From: Rhodovulum sp.
GTDB lineage: Bacteria; Pseudomonadota; Alphaproteobacteria; Rhodobacterales; Rhodobacteraceae
Direction: 5' to 3'
DNA length: 13,699 nucleotides
Assembly: GCA_020637615.1 (NCBI GenBank)
Contig: JACKKC010000048.1
Span: forward strand, 1 to 13,699
The first letter of the stretch is position 1. Each line of letters opens with the position of its first letter. Made by a program: the position numbers and the translations under genes. Positions 1-7,392 of the stretch are shown piece after piece. The notes below the pieces were generated by a model. The model saw only the letters and a list, made by a program, of their open reading frames with translations. It had not been told where the DNA came from and made no database searches.

Positions 1-364
1 GGCACTTCCGCGTCTCGCCGAGATTTGTGAACGATCTGATCAAGCTGCGGCGAGAAACCGGATCGCGGGCGCCGCGGCCGCGGGGCAACGGCGGCGGACA
101 CGGCAGGCTGGCCGGCGTGACCAACTGGATTGCGGCCCGGGTTCCCATCGCGGATTTGATAAGGACAAATCCGCGCGCGCCGACGAGCCGGCGCGAGGCA
201 GTGCCTCGCCTTTGCCGGTTCGCTTTGGCCGCGGCCCGATCCAGTCAACCGGAATTCGTGCCGTACCCACGACGCCCAAGCATCACCCGTCCTGCCTCGG
301 GCGCGGCATTCTCTGAGATGCCATCGCCGGAAGCGGCAACGGTGGGGCGCAGGAGCCGCCGGCA
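1..364. other. Left-edge region without a convincing gene
   Basis: This stretch lies downstream of the chaC-like gene and I could not assign a gene to it. The plus-strand frame that enters at base 3 is open to base 428 and begins HFRVSPRFVNDLIKLRRETG, which could be the C-terminal tail of a gene starting outside the window. It then runs through the inverted repeats at 124-245 as Arg/Pro/Ala-rich sequence that looks non-coding. Another plus frame ends with TGA at 28-30, so the edge gene, if there is one, could stop there. No tRNA, insertion-sequence end or T-tract terminator is visible. A weak 5-bp inverted repeat (GGCAT/ATGCC) sits near 306-322. Confidence 0.4.
124..245. repeat. Nested inverted repeats, possible branched structured element
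   Basis: Several inverted repeats are nested here. The outer arms are ACTGGAT (124-130) and ATCCAGT (239-245). Next in are GCGGCC (132-137) and GGCCGC (227-232). Inside these are two local hairpins. The first has arms CGCGGATTTG (149-158) and CAAATCCGCG (166-175), a perfect 10-bp stem with a 7-nt loop. The second has GCGAGGCA (193-200) and TGCCTCGC (202-209), enclosed by CCGGC (188-192) and GCCGG (214-218). Together they could fold into a three-way junction on either strand. This could be a dispersed palindromic repeat, the end of a small mobile element, or a structured RNA. The sequence alone cannot decide between these. Confidence 0.5.
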
Positions 365-1063
365 TCAGCCCCCGCGCGCGCCGCGCTCCAGCCGCTCCGC
401 GACGAGTTCCTGCATCCGCCAGAGGTAGCGATCATGGATGCCGCGCGCCTCCAGATGCTCCACCGTGCTGCGCAGGTAGTCCGCCGACGTTCCGCGCTCG
501 CCCGCGGCGCTCGCCAGCGCCTCGACCACCACTTCCTCCGGCAGGTCCGGAAGAAAGGCCGGATGCGATCGGTCCGCGATCACCACCAAGGCCCGCACCG
601 GACCCGCCTCCGTGCGCGCGGTGACCCAGCGCATGTGCGGCCTGTCGAAGCGCACGGGATGCTCGCGCCGCACCACGCGGGCGAGGTTCTCCACCAGCGT
701 CTCCGGCGCCAGGCGGAACACCACGCCCTTGCAGGACCCGCCGCCTTGCAGCCCCAGCGCGATTCCCGGCCGCTCCGGCGTGCCGCGATAGAGCCGGACC
801 CAGCCGATGCAGAACGAGCGCCGCCACCCCGCGACCACGCCGAGCCGCTCCTCGGCATAGTCGAACTCGGGGTTCCAGATCAGCGAGCCGTAGGCGAAGA
901 TCCAGACCTCGCCCGATGGCGGCGCCCCGGCCATCAGCTCCGCCATCGCAGCGGCGTATTCCGCCTCCGTGGGAAGGTCGCTGCGCCCCGCCAGCCGCCC
1001 GCTTTCGCCGCTGAAGGGCGGCACCAGCGCCGTCAGCTCCTCGGTCAGTCGCATGCGCCGCAT
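365..1063 (-). CDS. chaC: Glutathione-specific gamma-glutamylcyclotransferase, ChaC family
   Basis: This 232-residue protein matches the ChaC family in length and motifs. ChaC enzymes cleave glutathione in the cytoplasm to 5-oxoproline and Cys-Gly. The substrate-binding signature YGSLIWNP starts at residue 58. Next comes the GWRRSFCIGW segment near 79-88. The family's catalytic glutamate is best placed at E134, in VVRREHP. The later stretch AGERGTSADYL also matches the family. The ATG at 1063 is favoured over an in-frame ATG nine bases on, because GGGAAG lies seven bases upstream of it. The gene follows mraY in the same direction, separated by a small ORF whose stop is 12 nt before this start, so it may be transcribed from the dcw operon. 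No role in cell wall synthesis follows from the family. Confidence 0.9.
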   Translation of the reverse strand: MRRMRLTEELTALVPPFSGESGRLAGRSDLPTEAEYAAAMAELMAGAPPSGEVWIFAYGSLIWNPEFDYAEERLGVVAGWRRSFCIGWVRLYRGTPERPGIALGLQGGGSCKGVVFRLAPETLVENLARVVRREHPVRFDRPHMRWVTARTEAGPVRALVVIADRSHPAFLPDLPEEVVVEALASAAGERGTSADYLRSTVEHLEARGIHDRYLWRMQELVAERLERGARGG

Positions 1064-1075
1064 TCCGGCTCTTCC

Positions 1076-1150
1076 CTACCGAGCGAACCACGCCTCGCGG
1101 ATTTCTCTGACGCTACCACACTTGCCAAGCAACGTCATATGCATGCGCAT
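1076..1150 (-). CDS. Possible 24-residue small protein or leader peptide upstream of chaC
   Basis: The gap between mraY and chaC holds an ATG-started frame of 24 codons ending in TAG. It begins MRMHMTLLGKC, ends EAWFAR, and has one cysteine at residue 11. It starts 32 nt after the mraY stop and ends 12 nt before the chaC ATG; its stop codon adjoins the chaC ribosome site, so translation could be coupled. A purine-rich GGGGTGAG lies just before the ATG and forms part of a short hairpin. I do not recognise a family. Its position and single cysteine would fit a leader peptide for a glutathione-degrading enzyme, but this is inference. Chance occurrence of a frame this short is a real possibility. 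Confidence 0.4.
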   Translation of the reverse strand: MRMHMTLLGKCGSVREIREAWFAR

Positions 1151-1151
1151 G

Positions 1152-1166
1152 GTCTCACCCCGAGAC
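1152..1166 (-). promoter_or_regulatory. Short hairpin over the small ORF ribosome site
   Basis: On the minus strand GTCTC and GAGAC form a 5-bp stem with loop GGGGT, ending one base before the ATG at 1150. The G-rich loop and the following GAG are the only Shine-Dalgarno-like bases for the small ORF, so folding would limit ribosome access. The stem is short and could be chance. Confidence 0.25.
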
Positions 1167-1182
1167 GCCGCGACCTGCCGCC

Positions 1183-2268
1183 TCAGCGCAGCTTCAGCGT
1201 GGCCAGGCCGATCATCGCCAGAATCAGCGAGACGATCCAGAACCGGATCACGATCTGCGGCTCCGCCCAGCCCTTCTTCTCGAAATGGTGGTGGATCGGC
1301 GCCATCAGGAAGACCCGCTTCTGGGTGCGCTTGTAATAGGCGACCTGGATGATCACGCTCAGCGCCTCGACCACGAAGAGCCCGCCGATGATCGCCAGCA
1401 CGATCTCGTGCTTGGTCGCCACCGCGATCGCCCCGAGCGCGCCGCCGAGCGCGAGGCTGCCGGTATCGCCCATGAAGACCGCCGCGGGCGGGGCGTTGTA
1501 CCACAGGAACCCCAGCCCGCCGCCGATCAGCGCCGCGACGAAGATCAGGATCTCGCCGGTGCCGGGCACGAAATGCACGCCGAGATATTCGGTGAAATCG
1601 GTGCGCCCGACCACATAGGCGATGACGCCGAGCGAGCCGGCCGCGATCATCACCGGCATGATCGCCAGCCCGTCCAGCCCGTCGGTGAGGTTGACCGCAT
1701 TGGCCGCGCCGACGATCACCAGCATGGCGAAGGGCAGGAAGAACCAGCCGAGATCGAGCATGAACTGCTTGAAGACCGGAAAGGCGAGCTGCCCGGTCAG
1801 GTCGGGGGGATGCAGATACATCGCCCAGCCCCCGGCGATCAGCGCCACCGCGAAACCCGCCGCCAGCCGCACCCGCCCCGAGACGCCGGCATGGGTCTGC
1901 TTGCGCACCTTGGCGTAATCGTCGACGAACCCGATCAGCCCGAAGCTCAGGGTCACGAAGAGGACCATCCAGACATAGCCGTTGTCCCAGCGCGCCCAGA
2001 GCAGGGTCGAGAAGACGATGGCCGAGAGGATCAGCAGCCCGCCCATGGTCGGCGTCCCGGCCTTGGTCAGGATATGGCTCTCCGGCCCGTCGCTGCGGAT
2101 CGGCTGGCCCCGGCCCTGGCGCACCCGCAAGAGCTCGATCAGCGGCCGCCCGAAGAGGAAGCCGAAGATAAGCGCGGTCATGAAGGCGCCGCCCGCCCGG
2201 AAGGTGATGTAGCGGAAGACGTTGAGCGCGCTGAGGTTCTGGGCCAGCTCGGCGAGGAAATACAACAT
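1183..2268 (-). CDS. mraY: Phospho-N-acetylmuramoyl-pentapeptide transferase (MraY)
   Basis: MraY is the inner-membrane enzyme that transfers phospho-MurNAc-pentapeptide from UDP to undecaprenyl phosphate, giving lipid I. The 361-residue length is the usual one, and about ten hydrophobic membrane segments are visible. Diagnostic motifs are GTPTMGG (71-77), FVDDYAK with the aspartate pair D116/D117, NAVNLTDGLDG (190-200), MGDTGS (266-271) and the PIHHHFEKKGW loop with H326-H328. These include the known Mg2+ and substrate-binding residues. The ATG is 9 nt downstream of the murF stop, whose TGAGG may serve as part of the ribosome site. In most relatives murD and ftsW follow; here the next gene is a small ORF and then chaC. 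Confidence 0.98.
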   Translation of the reverse strand: MLYFLAELAQNLSALNVFRYITFRAGGAFMTALIFGFLFGRPLIELLRVRQGRGQPIRSDGPESHILTKAGTPTMGGLLILSAIVFSTLLWARWDNGYVWMVLFVTLSFGLIGFVDDYAKVRKQTHAGVSGRVRLAAGFAVALIAGGWAMYLHPPDLTGQLAFPVFKQFMLDLGWFFLPFAMLVIVGAANAVNLTDGLDGLAIMPVMIAAGSLGVIAYVVGRTDFTEYLGVHFVPGTGEILIFVAALIGGGLGFLWYNAPPAAVFMGDTGSLALGGALGAIAVATKHEIVLAIIGGLFVVEALSVIIQVAYYKRTQKRVFLMAPIHHHFEKKGWAEPQIVIRFWIVSLILAMIGLATLKLR

Positions 2269-2277
2269 GCCTGGGCC

Positions 2278-3723
2278 TCAGCTCCCGTTCGCCTCGGCGG
2301 GGCGCGCCTCGCCCATCCCCTTGATCTCGGCCACGACCGCGGCGACGCGGGAGCCGTTCGAGCCCTTGACCATGGCGATGTCGCCCGCGTCCACCAGCCG
2401 GCGCGCCCGCGCCGCCATGGCTTCCGCCGTGGGGAACCATTCGCCGCGCTGCCGGCCGGGCAGCGCCTCGTGCAGCGCCCGCATCCGCGCGCCGGCGCAA
2501 TGCACCACGTCGACCGCCGCGAGCGCGGGAATGCGCGCGAGCCCCGCATGCAGCTCGCGCTCGCCTTCGCCGAGCTCCAGCATGTCCCCGAGGAAGGCGA
2601 CCCGGCGCCCCCGCGCCACCCGGCCGACGCCGTCGACCGGCTGCTCCACGGCGAAGACCTCGAGCGCCGCCGCCATCGCCGCGGGATTGGCGTTGTAGCT
2701 CTCGTCGATCAGCGTGATCGCCCCGTCGAGCCCGGCGGGCCCCAGGGTCACCGTCCAGCGCGCGCCGCGTCCCTCCGGGGGCCGCCATTGCGCGAGCGCG
2801 AGCGCCGCGCGCGCGATGTCGCCGCCGAGCGCCTCGACCGCCGCCAGCGCGCCGAGCGCGTTCATCGCCAGATGCCGCCCCGGGGCACCGAGGCGGAAGA
2901 GGAACTTCCGGCCATGCGCCCGCGCCGCGACCGCCGTCGCCGTCGCGCTCACCTTGACCTCGTCGAGGTGGAATTCCGGCCGCCCGACCGTCCCGAACCG
3001 CACCGGCCGCGCCCCGAGCCGCCGCGCCGCGGCCAGCAGGATCGGATAGGTCTCGATGTCCCGGTTGAGGATCGCGGCGCCGCCGGGCTCCAGCCCCTCC
3101 AGGATCGCCGCCTTCTCGCGGGCGATGCCGGCGAGATCGCGGAAGGCCGCGAGATGCACCGCCGCGACGGTGGTGATCATCGCCACATGCGGCCGGGCGA
3201 GCCGCGCCAGCGGCGCGATCTCGCCCGGCGCGTTCATGCCGATCTCGAGAACCGCGAAATCCGAGTTGGGCGCCATGCGCGCGAGCGTCAGGGGCACGCC
3301 CCAATGGTTGTTGAAGCTCTTCTCGGCCCCATGCACGCGGCCCTGCACCGAAAGAGCGGCGCGCAGCATCTCCTTGGTGCCGGTCTTGCCCGCCGAGCCG
3401 GTCACCGCCACGACCTTTCCGCGCAGCCGCGCCCTCGCCGCAGCGCCGAGCGCGCGCAGCCCGTCGAGGACGTCGCCGACCACGAGCAGCGGCGCCTCCG
3501 CCGGAACCCCGTCCGGCCGGCGCGCGACCATCGCGGCGGCGGCACCGCGGGCGAAGGCATCGGCCACGAAATCATGGCCGTCCCGCTCGGCGGTCAGCGC
3601 CACGAAGAGATCCCCCGGGGCGAGCGTGCGCGTGTCGATCGAGACCCCGCCCGCCGACCAATCCGCCCGGCTCTCGCCCCCGGTGGCGGCGACGGCCTCG
3701 TCGCGGCACCAGAGCGCCGTCAC
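2278..3723 (-). CDS. murF: UDP-MurNAc-tripeptide D-alanyl-D-alanine ligase (MurF)
   Basis: MurF is the cytoplasmic ATP-dependent ligase that adds D-Ala-D-Ala to UDP-MurNAc-tripeptide. The 481-residue protein has the three-domain Mur ligase layout. The N-terminal domain carries the SIDTRTLAPGDLF stretch (about 28-40). The central domain has the P-loop GSAGKTGTK (109-117) and REKAAI near 202-207, whose lysine is the likely carbamylated residue. The C-terminal part has DESYNANP (340-347), LGDMLELG (near 378) and VKGSNGSR (near 452). The start codon is GTG, and it overlaps the murE stop as GTGA (3723-3720), which implies translational coupling. mraY follows after 9 nt. Confidence 0.98.
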   Translation of the reverse strand: MTALWCRDEAVAATGGESRADWSAGGVSIDTRTLAPGDLFVALTAERDGHDFVADAFARGAAAAMVARRPDGVPAEAPLLVVGDVLDGLRALGAAARARLRGKVVAVTGSAGKTGTKEMLRAALSVQGRVHGAEKSFNNHWGVPLTLARMAPNSDFAVLEIGMNAPGEIAPLARLARPHVAMITTVAAVHLAAFRDLAGIAREKAAILEGLEPGGAAILNRDIETYPILLAAARRLGARPVRFGTVGRPEFHLDEVKVSATATAVAARAHGRKFLFRLGAPGRHLAMNALGALAAVEALGGDIARAALALAQWRPPEGRGARWTVTLGPAGLDGAITLIDESYNANPAAMAAALEVFAVEQPVDGVGRVARGRRVAFLGDMLELGEGERELHAGLARIPALAAVDVVHCAGARMRALHEALPGRQRGEWFPTAEAMAARARRLVDAGDIAMVKGSNGSRVAAVVAEIKGMGEARPAEANGS

Positions 3724-5240
3724 GCGCGCAGCCCGTCGAGCGCCGCCACCGCAACGCTCGCCTGTTCGAGATCGTCGAAGGGCAGCACGTCGCTGCCGAC
3801 GATCTGGCCGGTCTCGTGCCCCTTCCCGGCGATCAGCAGCGCATCGCCCGGCTGGAGCGCATCGACCGCGGTCAGGATCGCCTCGGCCCGGTCGGCGACC
3901 TCGGTGGCCTCGGGACAGGCCGCGAGGACCGCCGCGCGGATGTCGGCGGCGTTCTCGGTGCGCGGGTTGTCGTCGGTGACGAAGACCACATCCGCCGCCG
4001 CCGCCGCGGCGGCCCCCATGAGCGGCCGCTTGCCGCGGTCGCGGTCGCCGCCGGCACCGAAGACGACGAGGAGCCGGCCCAGCACATGCGGCCGCAGCGC
4101 GTTCAGCGCCGTGCTCAGCGCATCCGGCGTATGGGCGTAATCGACGAAAACCGCGGCGCCGTTGGTCCGCGTCGCCGCTCGCTCCATGCGCCCGCGCACC
4201 GTGCGCAGGCCCGAGAGCGCCGCCAGCACCTCGGGGGGCTTGCTGCCCGACCCGATGGCCAGCCCGGCGGCCACCAGCGCGTTATGCGCCTGGAACCCGC
4301 CGATCAGGTCGAGCCGGGCGCGCTGGCTGCGGCCTTCCCAGGCGAAGACGATCTCCTGCCCGGTCGCATCGAACCTCTGCCCGATGAGCCGCAGGTCGGC
4401 ACCTTCGGCCCGCCCGACCGTGAGGAGCTGCTGGCCGCGCGCCTCGACCGCCTCTTGCACCCGGGCGCCATGCGGATCGTCGAGATTGACGACCGCGGTG
4501 CCCTGCCGCGGCAGGACCCGGTCGAAGAGCCCGAGCTTGGCCGCGAAATACGCCTCGAAATCGGGATGATAGTCGAGATGGTCGCGGGTGATGTTGGTGA
4601 AGCCCGCCGCCGCGAGATGCACGCCGTCGAGACGGTGCTGGTCGAGCCCGTGGCTCGAGGCCTCCATGGCGGCATGGGTCACGCCCTGGTCGGCGAGATC
4701 GGCCAAGAGCTGGTGCAGGGCGATCGGCTCGGGCGTGGTATGGGTCAGGGGCGCCGCCACGGCGCCCTCGACCCCGACCGTGCCGAAATTCACCGCGCAT
4801 TCGCCCAGCGCCTCCCAGATCTGGCGGGTGAAGCTCGCCACCGAGGTCTTGCCGTTGGTGCCGGTGACCGCCACCACCGTCTCGGGCTGCCGCCCCGACC
4901 AGCGGCTCGCGGCGATCGCCAGCGTGCGCCGCGGGCTGTCGCTGAGGACGACCGGCACCTCGAGCGGGCCGAGTTCCGCCTCGGCGATCGCGAGCCCCTC
5001 CGGGTCGGTGAGCACCGCGGCGGCGCCCATGCGCAGGGCATAGGAGATGAAGGTGCCGCCATGGACATGGACGCCGGGCAGCGCCGCGAAGAGCTGCCCC
5101 GGCTGGGTCCGGCGGCTGTCGACCGAGAGGCCGGTGATCTCGGGAAGGCTGCCCGACCAGTTTCCTGCGCGACGGGTTCCGGCCAGCAGCCCGAGCCCCT
5201 CGAACCCCATCAGCGTGTCCGTCCGATCCGATCGCGCCAT
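3720..5240 (-). CDS. murE: UDP-MurNAc-L-Ala-D-Glu : meso-diaminopimelate ligase (MurE)
   Basis: MurE is the cytoplasmic ligase that adds the third stem residue to UDP-MurNAc-dipeptide. From the start used here it has 506 residues. The P-loop is GTNGKTS (127-133), followed by EASSHGLDQHR (193-203) and FTNITRDHLDYH (214-225). K235 in YFAAKLGLF is the probable carbamylated lysine. DNPR (424-427) is the motif known to select meso-diaminopimelate rather than lysine, as expected for a Gram-negative bacterium. I chose the ATG at 5240 because the N-terminus then resembles related MurE proteins. An in-frame ATG at 5210 is the alternative, and neither has a strong ribosome site. The gap to the ftsI stop is 35 nt, the widest one between mraZ and mraY. 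The stop overlaps the murF start. Confidence 0.96.
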   Translation of the reverse strand: MARSDRTDTLMGFEGLGLLAGTRRAGNWSGSLPEITGLSVDSRRTQPGQLFAALPGVHVHGGTFISYALRMGAAAVLTDPEGLAIAEAELGPLEVPVVLSDSPRRTLAIAASRWSGRQPETVVAVTGTNGKTSVASFTRQIWEALGECAVNFGTVGVEGAVAAPLTHTTPEPIALHQLLADLADQGVTHAAMEASSHGLDQHRLDGVHLAAAGFTNITRDHLDYHPDFEAYFAAKLGLFDRVLPRQGTAVVNLDDPHGARVQEAVEARGQQLLTVGRAEGADLRLIGQRFDATGQEIVFAWEGRSQRARLDLIGGFQAHNALVAAGLAIGSGSKPPEVLAALSGLRTVRGRMERAATRTNGAAVFVDYAHTPDALSTALNALRPHVLGRLLVVFGAGGDRDRGKRPLMGAAAAAAADVVFVTDDNPRTENAADIRAAVLAACPEATEVADRAEAILTAVDALQPGDALLIAGKGHETGQIVGSDVLPFDDLEQASVAVAALDGLRA

Positions 5241-5275
5241 CTGTCCCGGTTCGCCCGCCTGATCCCGGCCTTGGG

Positions 5276-7069
5276 CTATTCGTTTCCTGCAAGCGTGTAA
5301 AGCACGGGCGCCAGATGCTCGGGATCGGCGCCCGGCCGGAGCCCCATGATCGGCGCGATCCGGCGGATCGCCTTTGCGGCGACCGGCGCCGCGGTCCATC
5401 CGGCGGTGCGCACCTTGGTGCCGTTTATCACGTTCACGGGCTCGTCGAGAGCGATCACCAGCACGAATTCCGGATGCGTGGCCGGGAAGAACGAGGCGAA
5501 GGTCGAGATCACCCTGTCGCGCGCATAGCCGCCGTGCGGCAGCGGCTTGTCGGCGGTGCCGGTCTTTCCCGCGACCTCGTAGCCGGGAACGTCCGCCTGC
5601 CGCGCCGTGCCGCGCAGCACGACCTGGCGGAGCATGGAGCGCACCTGCGCCGCGGACCGCTCCGAGATCACCCGGCTCGACTCGTCGGGGGCCACGTCCT
5701 GCAGCACGATGCTCGGCGTCACCCGGCGCCCGCCATTGGCGATCATCGCATAGGCGGCGGCCAGATGCAGCGGCGTCACCGCGATCCCGTGCCCGTAGGA
5801 GATCGTCATCGTCGTCAGGTCGGACCAGCGCGCCGGCAGCAGCGGCGTGGTCCGCGCGGCCTCGGTCAGCTCCACAGAGACCGGCTCGAACATGCCGATC
5901 CGCTTGAGGAAATCCTGCTGCGCCTTCGATCCCTGCAGGATGGCGATGCGCGCCGCCCCGATGTTGGAGGATTTCACGATCACGTCCTCGACCGTCAGCT
6001 GCGGCCCGTAATTGTGGAAGTCCCGGATCGTGAAGCGCCCCCAGCGCATCGGGCCCTTGGTGTCGATCAGCGTGGTGGGCGCGACGAGTCCGGTGTCGAG
6101 CGCCAGCGCCACGGTCAGCGGCTTGAAGGTCGAGCCGAGTTCGTAGCGCCCCTGGGCCGCGCGGTTGAAGAGCGGGCTGTCGGCCGGATCGCCGCGCGAG
6201 GGCAGCGGCGGCCGCAGGTTGGGGTCGAAATCCGGCAGGCTGGCGAGCGCGCGGATCTGCCCGGTGTCGGCCTCCATCAGGATGCCCATCGCGCCCTTGG
6301 CGTTCATCTCCGCCATGCCGGCGGCGAGCACCTCCTCCAGCGCCGACTGCACCTCGATGTCGATGGAGAGCCGCAGCGGATCTTCGCTGCGCTCGGGATC
6401 ACGCAGCCGCGCGTCGAAGACGCGCTCGACCCCGGCGGTGCCCACGACCTCGGCCGCATGCACGCCCTCGCGCCCGTAGCTCGCCCCGCCCAGCACATGG
6501 GCGGCGACCGCGCCATTGGGATAGAGCCGGGCCTCGCGCGGCCCGAAGAGCAGGCCGGGCTCGCCCAGGTCGTGCACACGCTGGCGCTGCTCCGGCGAGA
6601 TCGAGCGCTTGATCCAGAGGAACTTGCGCCCGTCGGTGAAACGCGCCTCCAACGTGCCGGCATCGAGATCGGGGAAGATCTCCGCCAGCTCGGTCGCGGC
6701 CCGCTTCGGGTCGATCATCGTCGCGGGCTGCGCATAGAGCGAGGCGGTCACGATGTTGGTCGCGAGCAGCGCGCCGTTCCGGTCGACGATCTCGGCGCGC
6801 TGGGCGCGAATCGGGTCGCTGGCGAGCGCCGCCCGCGGCTCCACCGGCACCGCCGCCGAGAGCAGCGCCATCCGCCCGGCGACGGTGGTGAAGCCGAGCA
6901 CGAAGACCAGCCCCAGGAGCAGCAGCCGCGTCTCCGCCTTCTGCCGTTCCGCCCGGTGCCGGGCCGCGAGACGCGCCGCGCGCTCCTCGGCCTCGATCAG
7001 ATCGGGGTCCTTGCCCTGCGCGCGCGCGCTGAGGATGCGGGCGAGCGGGCGTAGCGGGCGGCGGATCAT
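5276..7069 (-). CDS. ftsI: Septal peptidoglycan transpeptidase, class B PBP (FtsI/PBP3)
   Basis: FtsI cross-links septal peptidoglycan and works with FtsW, FtsQ, FtsL and FtsB at the division site. This 597-residue protein has a basic cytoplasmic N-terminus rich in Arg and Ala, and one membrane segment at about 49-71. A periplasmic pedestal domain begins around RAEIVDRNGALLATN (91-105). The transpeptidase domain follows, with the nucleophile motif STFK (S313 to K316), SSN (367-369) and KTGT (502-505). The ATG overlaps the ftsL stop as ATGA (7069-7066), fixing the start and coupling the two. The length is typical of alphaproteobacterial FtsI. Longer upstream extensions of this frame lie over ftsL and are not credible. 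Confidence 0.98.
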   Translation of the reverse strand: MIRRPLRPLARILSARAQGKDPDLIEAEERAARLAARHRAERQKAETRLLLLGLVFVLGFTTVAGRMALLSAAVPVEPRAALASDPIRAQRAEIVDRNGALLATNIVTASLYAQPATMIDPKRAATELAEIFPDLDAGTLEARFTDGRKFLWIKRSISPEQRQRVHDLGEPGLLFGPREARLYPNGAVAAHVLGGASYGREGVHAAEVVGTAGVERVFDARLRDPERSEDPLRLSIDIEVQSALEEVLAAGMAEMNAKGAMGILMEADTGQIRALASLPDFDPNLRPPLPSRGDPADSPLFNRAAQGRYELGSTFKPLTVALALDTGLVAPTTLIDTKGPMRWGRFTIRDFHNYGPQLTVEDVIVKSSNIGAARIAILQGSKAQQDFLKRIGMFEPVSVELTEAARTTPLLPARWSDLTTMTISYGHGIAVTPLHLAAAYAMIANGGRRVTPSIVLQDVAPDESSRVISERSAAQVRSMLRQVVLRGTARQADVPGYEVAGKTGTADKPLPHGGYARDRVISTFASFFPATHPEFVLVIALDEPVNVINGTKVRTAGWTAAPVAAKAIRRIAPIMGLRPGADPEHLAPVLYTLAGNE

Positions 7070-7392
7070 TCCACGTCTCCGGCGGCGTCGACGAGTTCCT
7101 CGGGATCGGGCGGGAAGGCGACCATGGCGGCCTCGCCGAAATTCTCCGGCTGAAGATCGACGAGGTTCAGCACGTCCGCATGGGCGACGACCAGCGCCCG
7201 CAGCCGGTCGGGACGGTTGAGATAGGCCCATTCGGCCTTGAGGACGCTCACGGCCTCGCGCTCGCTGGCGATCTCGCCGCGCAGATCCGCCAGGCGGTTC
7301 TGCGCCTCCTGCGTCTCGTAGTTCACGCGGTAGGCCCAGGTGGCGCAGACCGCGACCAGCACGATCCCGGAGAGATGCAGCACAATCTTCAT
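7066..7392 (-). CDS. ftsL: Cell division protein FtsL
   Basis: FtsL is a small bitopic membrane protein of the divisome that pairs with FtsB and FtsQ and activates FtsWI. The product has 108 residues: a two-residue cytoplasmic tip, a membrane segment at about 3-20 (IVLHLSGIVLVAVCATWAY), and a stretch at about 24-60 with heptad-like Leu/Ala spacing that fits the periplasmic coiled coil. The acidic tail ends EELVDAAGDVE. Primary sequence of FtsL is poorly conserved, so the call rests on topology and on its position between rsmH and ftsI. The ATG overlaps the rsmH stop (ATGA, 7392-7389) and the TGA overlaps the ftsI start. Confidence 0.93.
   Translation of the reverse strand: MKIVLHLSGIVLVAVCATWAYRVNYETQEAQNRLADLRGEIASEREAVSVLKAEWAYLNRPDRLRALVVAHADVLNLVDLQPENFGEAAMVAFPPDPEELVDAAGDVE

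Noticed and set aside
306..322. GGCAT/ATGCC hairpin as a terminator for chaC
   Set aside because: The stem is only 5 bp and no T-tract follows on either strand.
27..428. A 133-codon plus-strand frame starting with GTG near the left edge
   Set aside because: It runs through the inverted repeats and into the antisense of chaC, and after the first 20 residues looks non-coding. A partial upstream gene cannot be excluded, so it is described only as a region.
1076..3304. A 742-codon minus-strand frame out of phase with murF and mraY
   Set aside because: It is Arg/Gly/Ala-rich read-through in the wrong frame. Only its last 24 codons, outside the known genes, were kept as a possible small ORF.
1285..4140. 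A 951-codon open frame on the plus strand
   Set aside because: It is antisense to mraY, murF and murE, which are certain genes. Its translation is His/Arg/Pro/Asp-rich low-complexity sequence typical of the reverse strand of a GC-rich gene.
5315..7054. A 579-codon plus-strand frame antisense to ftsI
   Set aside because: It has the same Arg/Gly/His-rich composition and no recognisable motif; ftsI in the other strand explains the sequence fully. The long plus-strand frames at 3816-5300 and 7340-8896 are rejected for the same reason.
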